Position numbers and translations under genes: made by a program | In this document: piece by piece, positions 1-6,301 of the stretch | Layout: the number at the start of each line of letters is the position of its first letter | How positions within the stretch are numbered: position 1 is the stretch's first letter | Origin: Dehalococcoidia bacterium UBA6808 | GTDB lineage: Bacteria > Chloroflexota > Dehalococcoidia > GIF9 > UBA5629 | DNA: 15,087 nt | Direction: 5' to 3' | Assembly: GCA_002452695.1 (NCBI GenBank) | Contig: DKFA01000076.1 | Location: forward strand, 1 to 15,087 | Notes under the pieces: generated by a model | The model's input: the letters and a program-made list of their open reading frames with translations, nothing else | Database searches by the model: none | What the model was told of the DNA's origin: nothing

Positions 1-221
1 ACGAGGTTCTTGTTGACCGGCGTGCAGATGGGCTGGATAAGGAACACATCGCGCCCGCGCACATTTTCCAGGATGCGCACAAAGATATTCTCGTTGCTGA
101 ACTCGAAAACCTCCATCCTGCCCAATGGTATATTCAAATAATCACAAACCGACTGAGCGAGAGCTGGGTGCGCATTACCGCAGAATACCTTGATTTCATC
201 CCTGCCGGCGAACTGATGCAT
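1..221 (-). CDS. prs: Ribose-phosphate pyrophosphokinase (PRPP synthetase), N-terminal part only
   Basis: Reading the minus strand from an ATG at 219-221 gives 73 residues before the window ends. They contain KVFCGNAHPALAQSV, then the FEFSNENIFVRILENVRGRDVF stretch (split here as FEFSNENIFV and RILENVRGRDVF), then LIQPICTPVNKNL. This matches the conserved start of PRPP synthetases, where GNA, the FSxGE-like region and the ENVRGxDVFxIQ motif occur in this order. The enzyme makes phosphoribosyl pyrophosphate from ribose 5-phosphate and ATP in the cytoplasm, feeding purine, pyrimidine, histidine and tryptophan synthesis. An AAGGAGG ribosome site lies about 8 bases before the ATG and supports this start. 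The catalytic flexible loop and the PRPP-binding loop lie outside the window. The usual FSDGE is FSNEN here, so a paralogue or a divergent lineage is possible. The gene is divergent from the M20 peptidase gene. Confidence 0.88.
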   Translation of the reverse strand, partial: MHQFAGRDEIKVFCGNAHPALAQSVCDYLNIPLGRMEVFEFSNENIFVRILENVRGRDVFLIQPICTPVNKNL

Positions 222-321
222 TGGCTATACCTCCTTCAAAATGCGAGCTAATTATAGCACCATCACAGTCAGGGCGAATAATGTATAATTCATACCACTC
301 ATACTAAAAGAAGGTAACTCC
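222..321. promoter_or_regulatory. Divergent intergenic promoter region between prs and the M20 peptidase gene
   Basis: This 100-bp AT-rich gap separates two divergent genes. A TATAAT box is present on each strand: plus strand at 284-289, toward the peptidase, and minus strand at 256-251, toward prs. Neither has a convincing TTGACA-like box at 16-18 bp, so the -35 contacts are unclear. The peptidase gene has a GAAGGT-type ribosome site about 8 bases before its ATG. I infer two back-to-back promoters with moderate to low confidence. Confidence 0.4.
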
Positions 322-1623
322 ATGAACGACAGCGCCGTCGACCTGCTCAGCCGCTATATCAGGATCAACACCACGAATCCGCCGGGCAACGAATACCTGG
401 CTGCGGCTTTCTTCGCTGACATTTTCAGAAAGGCACAAATCCCTTTTACGACCTACGAGTCGAAGCCGGGCCGGGTCTCGATCAAGGCTACCCTCAAGGG
501 TGCGGGGAAAAAGAAGCCGCTGATCCTGCTTCACCATATGGACGTGATCGCCGCCCAACGTGAGGATTGGAGCTTTGACCCCTTCGGCGGCGAGATCATC
601 GACGGCTATATCTGCGGCCGCGGCGCACTCGATACGAAATCACTGGGCATCATCCAACTGCTGGCGCTTCTCGATCTCAAAGACAGGAAAGTCAAGCCTG
701 CCTGCGATATCGTTTTCCTGGCCACTGCCGACGAGGAGTCGGGCTCCGATTGCGGTGTGGAGTTCCTGCTGCGGGAACATCCGTCCGATTTCGATGCCCA
801 TCTTGTGCTTAACGAGGGCAGCTATATTCTCAGCGGCGTGGTTCCGGACAGGCTGGTAGCCATGATCTCACCGGGAGAGAAAGGCCCCTGCTGGCTGAAG
901 CTAAAACGTAGAGGCATACCGGGGCATGGCTCGACTCCCCACGAACATAACCCTCTGGAGCGCATCACACGCGCCGTGCACAGACTGCTGGATTACAGGC
1001 CCGAGCAGAAGGTCACTCCCATCGTGGCAGAATACTTCAAACGCATGTCGGAAGCCTGGGAGCAGCTTAAACCCTATGCTGAAGACGGCAGGGACGAGAC
1101 ACTGTTGAAAATCGTAGCTAAAAGCGGTCTGCTCAACCGGGGTCAGATCCGGGCCATGCTCTCCAATACGATCAGTCTGAACTCCCTGCACGCAGGGGAG
1201 AAGGTCAATGTTATCCCTTCCTACGCCGAGGCGCTGGTGGATACGCGCGTGCTGCCCGGGGAAGACGTCGATGAATGGACGCAGCGCATCGCGCAGTTCC
1301 TTAATGATGACGAGATAGAGATAGAACATATCACCAAGGGCAGCGGCAACGCTTCCGATATGAATACGGAAAGCTATCACATTATTGAAAAAGCCCTGCA
1401 GCAGCGCTATCCGGGCGCCATCACCACACCCTACCTGATGCTGGGCACGACCGATTCGCGCTTTTTCCGCGAAAGAGGAATCCTTTCCTACGGCTTCTGC
1501 CCCACGGTGGTCAGCCAGGACCTGATGGGGTCCATCCACGGCATCGACGAGAAGATTGCCGCCGACAGCCTGGTCAAAGGAGTCGAAGTATATACGGATA
1601 TAGTGGAGAGACTGTGCACATAA
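322..1623 (+). CDS. M20-family metallopeptidase / ArgE-DapE-ACY1-like deacylase
   Basis: The 433-residue product has the hallmarks of zinc-dependent M20 hydrolases, which cleave terminal peptide or acyl-amide bonds. Visible in order: the first metal-binding HHMD (His72, Asp74), GRGALDTK with the bridging Asp104, ADEESGS with the catalytic Glu138 and ligand Glu139, LNEG with Glu165, the GHGSTPH dimerisation-domain motif around His202, and a C-terminal SIHGIDEKI with the last metal ligand at His406. Length is normal for the family and no signal peptide is seen, so it should be cytoplasmic. It resembles the carboxypeptidase/ACY1 branch more than true DapE or ArgE, but the substrate cannot be read from sequence. 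It is monocistronic: divergent from prs, and separated from the downstream endonuclease gene by an inverted-repeat element. Confidence 0.9.
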   Translation: MNDSAVDLLSRYIRINTTNPPGNEYLAAAFFADIFRKAQIPFTTYESKPGRVSIKATLKGAGKKKPLILLHHMDVIAAQREDWSFDPFGGEIIDGYICGRGALDTKSLGIIQLLALLDLKDRKVKPACDIVFLATADEESGSDCGVEFLLREHPSDFDAHLVLNEGSYILSGVVPDRLVAMISPGEKGPCWLKLKRRGIPGHGSTPHEHNPLERITRAVHRLLDYRPEQKVTPIVAEYFKRMSEAWEQLKPYAEDGRDETLLKIVAKSGLLNRGQIRAMLSNTISLNSLHAGEKVNVIPSYAEALVDTRVLPGEDVDEWTQRIAQFLNDDEIEIEHITKGSGNASDMNTESYHIIEKALQQRYPGAITTPYLMLGTTDSRFFRERGILSYGFCPTVVSQDLMGSIHGIDEKIAADSLVKGVEVYTDIVERLCT

Positions 1624-1628
1624 GCAAT

Positions 1629-1708
1629 AAAATCCAAATACCAAATTCCAAATTCCAATATTATAATTTCTAATTTGTTTGGATTTTGGGTTTTGGAGTT
1701 TGGAATTT
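1629..1708. repeat. Imperfect inverted repeat built from AAATTCCAAA-like units
   Basis: Directly after the peptidase stop, 1629-1658 consists of AAATTCCAAA-like 10-mers, and 1679-1708 holds their complement (TTTGGATTTT, TTTGGAATTT). Aligned antiparallel, about 24 of 30 positions match, giving a long hairpin with a 20-base AT-rich loop. Each arm is internally repetitive, so several registers are possible. It may act as a transcription barrier for the peptidase gene, or be one copy of a dispersed intergenic repeat. There is no clean T-tract after it. Confidence 0.6.
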
Positions 1709-1723
1709 ACGGCTGAGTACAAT

Positions 1724-2386
1724 ATGAAAAAACCTGATATCTATCAGATACTGCCGATCCTGGTTTCCACTTACGGCGATCGTCCCTGGAAGCGGAGGCT
1801 GGAGCCGGTGGCGGAGCTGGTGCAGACCATCCTCTCTCAAAACACTTCCGATGCCAACTCCGGACGCGCCTATGCTTCACTGATGAGCAAATTCGGCGCG
1901 TGGGAACGCATCGCAGAAGCGAAGACAGATGAGATTGCCGAAGCCATCCGGGCAGGCGGGCTGGCTGAGGTGAAGGCCAAATATATCAAGAGCGCCCTCT
2001 CGGTGCTGGCCAAAGAAAATCACGGGTTCGACCTGGAGTTCCTCAGAGCGATGCCCGTGAATAAGGCCCGGCGATGGCTGATCAACCTGCCCGGCGTGGG
2101 CATGAAGACGGCCAGTTGTGTGCTGCTGTTCTCGCTGCACAGGCCGGCTTTCCCCGTGGATACACATGTCTACCGCGTGGCCAAACGGCTGAGACTGATC
2201 GGCGAAGGGCTTTCGGTTAACGCCGCCCACCTGCAGATGGAGAAAATGGTAAGGGCAGAAGACGTGTACCGGTGCCACATGCTGATCATCGAGCATGGCA
2301 GGAAGACCTGCAAGGCCCAGCGGCCTCTGTGCGATAAATGCGCGCTGGCAGATATCTGCCCGGGCTACCAAACATTTGCCGGATGA
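1724..2386 (+). CDS. nth: Endonuclease III (HhH-GPD DNA glycosylase/AP lyase with 4Fe-4S cluster)
   Basis: The 220-residue product is a base-excision-repair glycosylase/AP lyase that removes oxidised pyrimidines. Visible features: the helix-hairpin-helix LPGVGMKTA with catalytic Lys128; the following VDTHV with catalytic Asp146; and a C-terminal iron-sulfur motif Cys196-x6-Cys203-x2-Cys206-x5-Cys212. Having both Lys and Asp fits a bifunctional Nth rather than MutY. The frame is open further upstream (to 1679), but those codons fall inside the inverted repeat and translate to low-complexity sequence. The ATG at 1724, whose product starts MKKPDIYQIL, is the sensible start, although no strong ribosome site precedes it. 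The gene ends 4 bp from the convergent end of the histidine kinase gene, with no terminator visible between them. Confidence 0.92.
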   Translation: MKKPDIYQILPILVSTYGDRPWKRRLEPVAELVQTILSQNTSDANSGRAYASLMSKFGAWERIAEAKTDEIAEAIRAGGLAEVKAKYIKSALSVLAKENHGFDLEFLRAMPVNKARRWLINLPGVGMKTASCVLLFSLHRPAFPVDTHVYRVAKRLRLIGEGLSVNAAHLQMEKMVRAEDVYRCHMLIIEHGRKTCKAQRPLCDKCALADICPGYQTFAG

Positions 2387-2390
2387 GACC

Positions 2391-3839
2391 TTACGGCCTG
2401 GCGATGAGGAGCTGTGTCTTGCCCTGATCGTGCGGCTCGTGCAGGGCAGGCAGCCTGACGGTAAACTCGGCGCCCTTGCCCGGCCGGCTGTACACCCTGA
2501 TCTCGCCTCCATGCTGCATGACGAGCTGGCGCGAGATGGCCAGCCCCAACCCGGCGCCCCGCTGGTTGCCTGGGCCGTTGCTGTGAAAAAACCTCTCAAA
2601 AATGTGCGTCATCTGTTCGCTGGTCAGGCCGGGTCCCGAATCGATCACCGAAATCTCCACCATCCCGGCATTGCCCAGGCGGCCGCGTATCACCACGCTG
2701 CCCATCTCGGGGGTATGCTTGATAGCATTATCCAGCAGGTTGCCCAGGACCTGCTCCAGCCTGTCGACATCGCCCATCACGCGGGGCAGCGGCTCCATGT
2801 CGGTCACGAGCAGCAGCTTTTTTTCTTCGGCGCGCAGGCTGAAGACCTCCTGGCACTGCTGCACCACTTCACCCAGATCAACCGGCTCTTTCTTGATCTC
2901 GATCTGCCCGGCCTCCAGGCGTGACAGCTCCAGCAGGTTGTTCACCAGGCGTATCATGCGTCTGGATTCCTCTTGGATAATGGTCGCCGCCCTGACCGAA
3001 GCCTCGGGAGGTTCAGCCGTCCCATCTTGAATGGCCTGCGCAAAGCCGCTGATCGAGGTCAAGGGCGTACGTAATTCATGTGAAACATCGGCGACAAAAT
3101 CACGCAGCGTCTGCTGGGAAGCCCTGACCTGGCTGGACATATGGTTGAAACTTGCGGCCAGCTCACGCACCTCGGCCGGGCCCTGCAAAGGCAGCTCCTG
3201 GGCAAATTTGCCGGCGGCCATCTCTGCAGCCGCCTGCGTGACTTTTTTGATAGGATTATAGATAGACCTGGCCAGCAATATAGCGATGATGATCGATATC
3301 ACCAGAGCGATCAGCGCTGCGATGAGCACAGGCCTAAACAGATCGAACAGCGCCGCCATCGTGCCGGCCGGCGATACCGTCATAACCAGCCAGTCGGCGC
3401 CGGCTTCTTTCATCCTGACAATGGCTGTAACGGGAAAAGCGCGGTAAAGGTAAACCGCGCCATCCGTATCGGTAAAACGCCCACTGATGCCGCGCAGCAG
3501 CGGCGGCTTCTGCCAAAGAATATATTCAGGCAAAAAGCTGCTGCCGCCTTCAGCAATCGACTGCCTGATGATCGTGCCATCACGATTGCACAGGAAAATG
3601 CTGATACCCGTCGCGGTGGATTGCTCCTCCAGGTTCTGCCATGCTTGGTCCAAACTGTTCTGCCCGCGCAGCAGCGATCTGAACTGATTAAAAAGCGGCA
3701 GCGATATATCCGAGAGACGCATCTCAGCCAGGTTTTCCAGCGTGACCTGGGTCTGTGTGAAAATAGTCACCGCAATGATCACAATGCCGATAACAAGTAC
3801 CAGCAGAAAGGAAAGAATCAACCGTCCGCGCAGACCCAT
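2391..3839 (-). CDS. HAMP-domain sensor histidine kinase
   Basis: The 482-residue inner-membrane kinase has a classical layout. Transmembrane helix 1 spans about residues 8-27. An extracytoplasmic sensor region (about 28-165) follows, then transmembrane helix 2 (about 168-190) and a HAMP linker with NPIKKV near 195. The dimerisation/phosphoacceptor motif FVADVSHELRTPL has His254. The ATPase domain shows the N box (LLDNAIKHTP, Asn371), the G1 box DSGPG (400-404), F box ERFF, and G2 box GAGLGLA (428-434). All residues needed for autophosphorylation are present. It starts one base after the stop of the OmpR-type regulator, so the two form a cotranscribed two-component system, most similar in layout to PhoR/ResE/BaeS kinases. 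The signal sensed is unknown. Confidence 0.93.
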   Translation of the reverse strand: MGLRGRLILSFLLVLVIGIVIIAVTIFTQTQVTLENLAEMRLSDISLPLFNQFRSLLRGQNSLDQAWQNLEEQSTATGISIFLCNRDGTIIRQSIAEGGSSFLPEYILWQKPPLLRGISGRFTDTDGAVYLYRAFPVTAIVRMKEAGADWLVMTVSPAGTMAALFDLFRPVLIAALIALVISIIIAILLARSIYNPIKKVTQAAAEMAAGKFAQELPLQGPAEVRELAASFNHMSSQVRASQQTLRDFVADVSHELRTPLTSISGFAQAIQDGTAEPPEASVRAATIIQEESRRMIRLVNNLLELSRLEAGQIEIKKEPVDLGEVVQQCQEVFSLRAEEKKLLLVTDMEPLPRVMGDVDRLEQVLGNLLDNAIKHTPEMGSVVIRGRLGNAGMVEISVIDSGPGLTSEQMTHIFERFFHSNGPGNQRGAGLGLAISRQLVMQHGGEIRVYSRPGKGAEFTVRLPALHEPHDQGKTQLLIARP

Positions 3840-3840
3840 C

Positions 3841-4548
3841 TTATTTACCCACCCCTTCCGGCCCTCTCTGCTCAGCGGGTTTGTTAATCAGTTTGTAGCC
3901 GACACCGCGTACGGTCTCAATGGCAACACTGGCGCCCTCTATCTTGTCCCGCACATGCGCGATGTGTATATCCACCGTCCTCGTTTCACCATAAAAATCC
4001 GTATCCCAGATTAGCTCCAGCAGCCGTTCACGTGTGAGGACAATGCCGAAGTTCTGCACAAGAGCGGCCAGCAGGTCGAACTCCCTGGTTCGCAGCTTGA
4101 TCTGCCTGCCATCTATATCGACTTCCCGGCGGGGCAGGTCCATACGCAGGTTACCTGCCTCGATCACTCCGCCGGTTTTTTGCCCGGTACTGTAGCGGCG
4201 TAAGATGGCCTTTATCCTGGCCACAAGTTCACGCGGGTTAAAGGGCTTGGTGATGTAATCATCCGCACCCAACTCCAAGCCCACTATCTTGTCGACATCC
4301 TCTTTGCGTGCGGTCAGCATCAGAACAGCCGCTTCACCCCTTTTGCGTATCTCACGACAAACCTCGTAACCGTCGATATCCGGCAGCATCAGATCAAGCA
4401 CGACCAGAGCGGGCCTGAAGATATCAATTCTGCTGATTGCATCTTTCCCATTCCCGGCCAGTTCGATCCTGTACCCCTCTTTCTCAAGGTAGAGCTTAAC
4501 CAGCTCCTGAATGTTGGGCTCGTCGTCTACAACCAGTATATTGGTCAT
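3841..4548 (-). CDS. OmpR/PhoB-family response regulator
   Basis: The 235-residue product has an N-terminal receiver domain with the acidic pair Asp8/Asp9, phosphoacceptor Asp52 in VLDLMLPD, Thr79 in LMLTA and Lys101 in TKPF. This is followed by a C-terminal winged-helix DNA-binding domain (about 130-225). That domain contains LRTREFDLLAALVQN, the recognition-helix region RTVDIHIAHVRDKIE, and the closing VRGVGYKL. It should bind DNA as a dimer once phosphorylated by the kinase encoded one base downstream. The ATG at 4548 is preceded by an AAGGAT-type ribosome site about 11 bases away, which is somewhat long. The genes it controls cannot be read from the window. The adjacent divergent membrane-protein gene is a possible target by proximity only. 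Confidence 0.94.
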   Translation of the reverse strand: MTNILVVDDEPNIQELVKLYLEKEGYRIELAGNGKDAISRIDIFRPALVVLDLMLPDIDGYEVCREIRKRGEAAVLMLTARKEDVDKIVGLELGADDYITKPFNPRELVARIKAILRRYSTGQKTGGVIEAGNLRMDLPRREVDIDGRQIKLRTREFDLLAALVQNFGIVLTRERLLELIWDTDFYGETRTVDIHIAHVRDKIEGASVAIETVRGVGYKLINKPAEQRGPEGVGK

Positions 4549-4748
4549 ACGCTATCTTTTATCCTTCAATATAGTCTATTGTACGATATTTATTTTATAA
4601 AACGCCGCCGGCCGTGAAAGGATTACAGCGCAGACTGTATAATATTTTATCCGGCAACTGATAACCAGGTATAAAGGATGGTTGTAACCGGCCGGTGGCC
4701 ACAGTGTAAAATTTGCGTAAACTATCAACCCGCAACCGGGAGGTTTAA
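4549..4748. promoter_or_regulatory. Divergent intergenic region between the two-component operon and the DUF4405-like gene
   Basis: This 200-bp gap holds the start signals of two divergent units. On the plus strand TATAAT occurs at 4638-4643, with no good -35 box at 17 bp. On the minus strand TACAAT occurs at 4583-4578, again with a poor -35. Short palindromes (GGTTGTAACC and CCGGCCGG) lie near 4679-4695 and could be regulator sites. A strong GGGAGG ribosome site precedes the ATG at 4749. No gene or stable RNA is apparent. Confidence 0.35.
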
Positions 4749-5021
4749 ATGAAAAAAGCCACAATGCACTATGTGCTCGACGGTATCGAAGGCACGATAC
4801 TGCTGCTGATGGTGGTATCGGGAGCCATCCTGTGGTTTACGCTGCCCGAGGGCAGCCCTGTCGGGAAAACCGTATTATTGTTCGACAGGCCAACCTGGAT
4901 CGAAATACACCGCTGGCTCGGAGTCGGACTGCTGGTCTTTTTCAGCGCGCATGTCCTCACGCACTGGACCTGGCTGGCCTATATGACCAGGTCTTTTTTC
5001 AAGAAAACCAGGAAAAGCTGA
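4749..5021 (+). CDS. Small two-helix membrane protein, DUF4405 / cytochrome b561-like
   Basis: The 90-residue protein has two predicted membrane helices, about residues 14-31 (GTILLLMVVSGAILWF) and 57-77 (LGVGLLVFFSAHVLTHWTWL), and a basic tail (FFKKTRKS) expected on the cytoplasmic side. Histidines sit at 7, 54, 68 and 72. The IHRWLGVG then HVLTHW pattern in and near helix 2 is like the haem-binding half of DUF4405 and b-type cytochrome membrane subunits. I infer a possible haem-bearing or electron-transfer role, but it is short for a complete four-helix cytochrome b and may be one half of a dimer. A GGGAGG ribosome site supports the ATG. The gene is divergent from the response regulator and converges, 15 bp apart, on the methyltransferase gene. 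Confidence 0.7.
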   Translation: MKKATMHYVLDGIEGTILLLMVVSGAILWFTLPEGSPVGKTVLLFDRPTWIEIHRWLGVGLLVFFSAHVLTHWTWLAYMTRSFFKKTRKS

Positions 5022-5036
5022 CCGGCGGCGCTGCGC

Positions 5037-5759
5037 TCAGGCGCCCGGCAGTTTTCCCGTGCGTTCAAGCTCGATAAGGAGGCGCTTGCGCCACAGCCCT
5101 CCTCCGTAGCCGGTCAGCTCGCCGTCCTTGCCGATCACGCGGTGGCAGGGGATTAGAATGCTAATACGGTTTTTGCTGTTGGCCTGCGCCACAGCCCGCG
5201 CAGCCCTGCTATCGCCGATACGCCGGGCTATATCCTGGTAGGAGACGGTGGCGCCGTAAGGTATGCGCATCAGTTCCGTCCAGACTCTTTCCTGGAAAGG
5301 CGTGCCCCTCATGACCGGAGGTACGCTGAACTTCTTCAACCTGCCCCCGAAATACTCATCCAGCTCGCGCTTGAGCCTGTCCAGGACAGGGCTGGATACA
5401 GGCAGGACAGGCAGTCCATAAAGGGCGCGTATCTGCCGGTAATTATGCTCCAGCATGCGGCGGCTGGAGAACTCCACCAGGCAGACGCCATCATCCACTG
5501 TGGCAATGACCACGGGGCCGAGAGGGGTATCGACAAAGCCAGCTGCAACAAATTTACCGCTGGCCGACTTGCCCGGGGTCGTCCCGAAGGTTTTCATGAA
5601 GGCATCGCGGAACCCGCTGTGGGACTGGTAGCCGTTATCGTAGACTGCGTCATCGATGGGACTGCCGCTGCGTATCTGCATGAAATCGCCGGCCGTCGTA
5701 ATTTTCACCGCCGGATCGGCTTCAATGGCTTCTATTAAACGGGCTGCCCTCTTGCTCAC
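5037..5759 (-). CDS. Truncated Ada-type methylated-DNA-protein-cysteine methyltransferase
   Basis: Residues 70-240 form a complete O6-alkylguanine-DNA alkyltransferase: FQERVWTELMRIPYGATVSY, the DNA-binding arginine region RAARAVAQAN, and the active-site IPCHRVIG with acceptor Cys205, ending with LTGYGGGLWRK. It repairs O6-methylguanine by suicidal transfer of the methyl group to Cys205. Residues 1-65 are a shortened AraC-type region. ARLIEAIEADPAVKITTAGDF matches the entry of the Ada HTH domain and PIDDAVYDNGYQSHSGFRDAF its second helix-turn-helix, but roughly 35 residues expected between them, the first HTH, are missing. The N-terminal zinc/methyl-phosphotriester domain is absent too. The start is GTG at 5759, without a convincing ribosome site, and an in-frame stop lies about 12 bases upstream. 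Repair activity is likely retained, while the Ada regulatory function is probably lost. Confidence 0.85.
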   Translation of the reverse strand: MSKRAARLIEAIEADPAVKITTAGDFMQIRSGSPIDDAVYDNGYQSHSGFRDAFMKTFGTTPGKSASGKFVAAGFVDTPLGPVVIATVDDGVCLVEFSSRRMLEHNYRQIRALYGLPVLPVSSPVLDRLKRELDEYFGGRLKKFSVPPVMRGTPFQERVWTELMRIPYGATVSYQDIARRIGDSRAARAVAQANSKNRISILIPCHRVIGKDGELTGYGGGLWRKRLLIELERTGKLPGA

Positions 5760-5847
5760 AGGGCGATTTTAACAGAGCGCGCCAGAATCGTCCACCGAAG
5801 TGCAACACACGCTTTTTAGCCTCCCGCTTCATCTACACAACTTGAAG

Positions 5848-5876
5848 TTGACAAAGCGAAACGAGATACTTAGAAT
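5848..5876 (+). promoter_or_regulatory. Sigma70-type promoter for the T-box/trpB2 unit
   Basis: A perfect TTGACA (5848-5853) is followed by a 17-bp spacer and TAGAAT (5871-5876), five of six matches to the -10 consensus. It is the best promoter in the window. Transcription would begin near 5883, giving a leader of about 290 nt up to the T-box terminator. Confidence 0.8.
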
Positions 5877-5901
5877 ATAACCACAAATTAAATACAATAA
5901 A

Positions 5902-6170
5902 GGCTGAGAACAGGAATAGTAAGTTTTAACGCAAGGCCACAGCGAGTCAGATGAGGTGAGAGCTGATGCCGGTGCGAAAATTGAATGGGCCTGGGAGCCG
6001 CAAACCGAAAAATTGATTTCAATTAAGTAGGCTTTGACGCAAAGGGTAGCGTTATCACAACCCAGGGTATCGCTCTAAACCAGAGTTGTACCTGTATGAG
6101 ATGGTCTAACAAACCAACGAGGGTGGCACCGCGAAGGTTAAGCCTCTCGCCCCTTGGGCGAGAGGCTTTT
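5902..6170 (+). promoter_or_regulatory. Tryptophan-specific transcriptional T-box riboswitch
   Basis: The canonical T-box AGGGTGGCACCGCG is at 6120-6133, followed at once by an intrinsic terminator. Stem I can be drawn from sequence. GGCT (5902-5905) pairs with AGCC (5996-5999) and CAGG (5911-5914) with CCTG (5990-5993). The 5' side of the specifier loop carries AGTA (5918-5921). AGTTTT (5922-5927) pairs with AAAATT (5977-5982), and the 3' side reads GAA-TGG-G with UGG at 5986-5988. The distal hairpin AGCGAG-TCAG...CTGA (5941-5964) is typical of T-box stem I. UGG is the tryptophan codon, which matches the trpB2 gene downstream. Known mechanism: uncharged tRNA pairs with the specifier and the antiterminator bulge, stabilising readthrough; charged tRNA leaves the terminator folded. 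Confidence 0.95.
6141..6170 (+). terminator. Rho-independent terminator of the T-box leader
   Basis: AGCCTCTCGCCC (6141-6152) and GGGCGAGAGGCT (6156-6167) form a perfect 12-bp GC-rich stem with a CTT loop, followed by TTTCGTTTTCT. It directly follows the T-box motif, as in standard transcriptional T-box leaders, and is the OFF state of the switch. Confidence 0.92.
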
Positions 6171-6204
6171 CGTTTTCTACAGATGATAAACAGGAGGCTG
6201 GGAA

Positions 6205-6261
6205 ATGATAATATTGTCGAGAACGTGGCCCCGCTGGGGCCGAAGAAAATGCAAATTCTAA
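6205..6261 (+). CDS. Possible 18-codon Trp-containing leader peptide
   Basis: Between the T-box terminator and trpB2, an AGGAGG ribosome site (6192-6197) precedes an ATG at 6205. The reading frame encodes MIILSRTWPRWGRRKCKF and ends at TAA 6259-6261. Two of 18 codons are TGG (6226-6228 and 6235-6237). They lie within a perfect 6-bp hairpin GGCCCC-GCT-GGGGCC (6227-6241), so a ribosome translating or stalled here would disrupt that hairpin. The layout resembles the Bacillus subtilis rtpA leader, where a T-box is followed by a short Trp-rich peptide, but here the stop codon is 27 bases before the trpB2 ribosome site, farther than in that case. It may also be a chance ORF. Confidence 0.4.
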   Translation: MIILSRTWPRWGRRKCKF

Positions 6262-6301
6262 GGGCGAAATCAAAATACCTGAAATAGCAAGGAGGATTTA
6301 A

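Noticed and set aside
901..1722. 273-codon minus-strand ORF opposite the M20 peptidase
   Set aside because: Antisense to a clearly conserved peptidase; starts in the low-complexity repeat and matches no family I know.
2295..3887. Plus-strand ORFs opposite the histidine kinase
   Set aside because: They are antisense to a kinase with all motifs intact, have no recognisable domains, and show the Arg/His/Pro-rich composition of shadow frames.
6096..6287. 63-codon plus-strand ORF in the trpB2 leader
   Set aside because: It runs straight through the T-box motif and terminator, which explain this DNA better, and has no ribosome site at its ATG.
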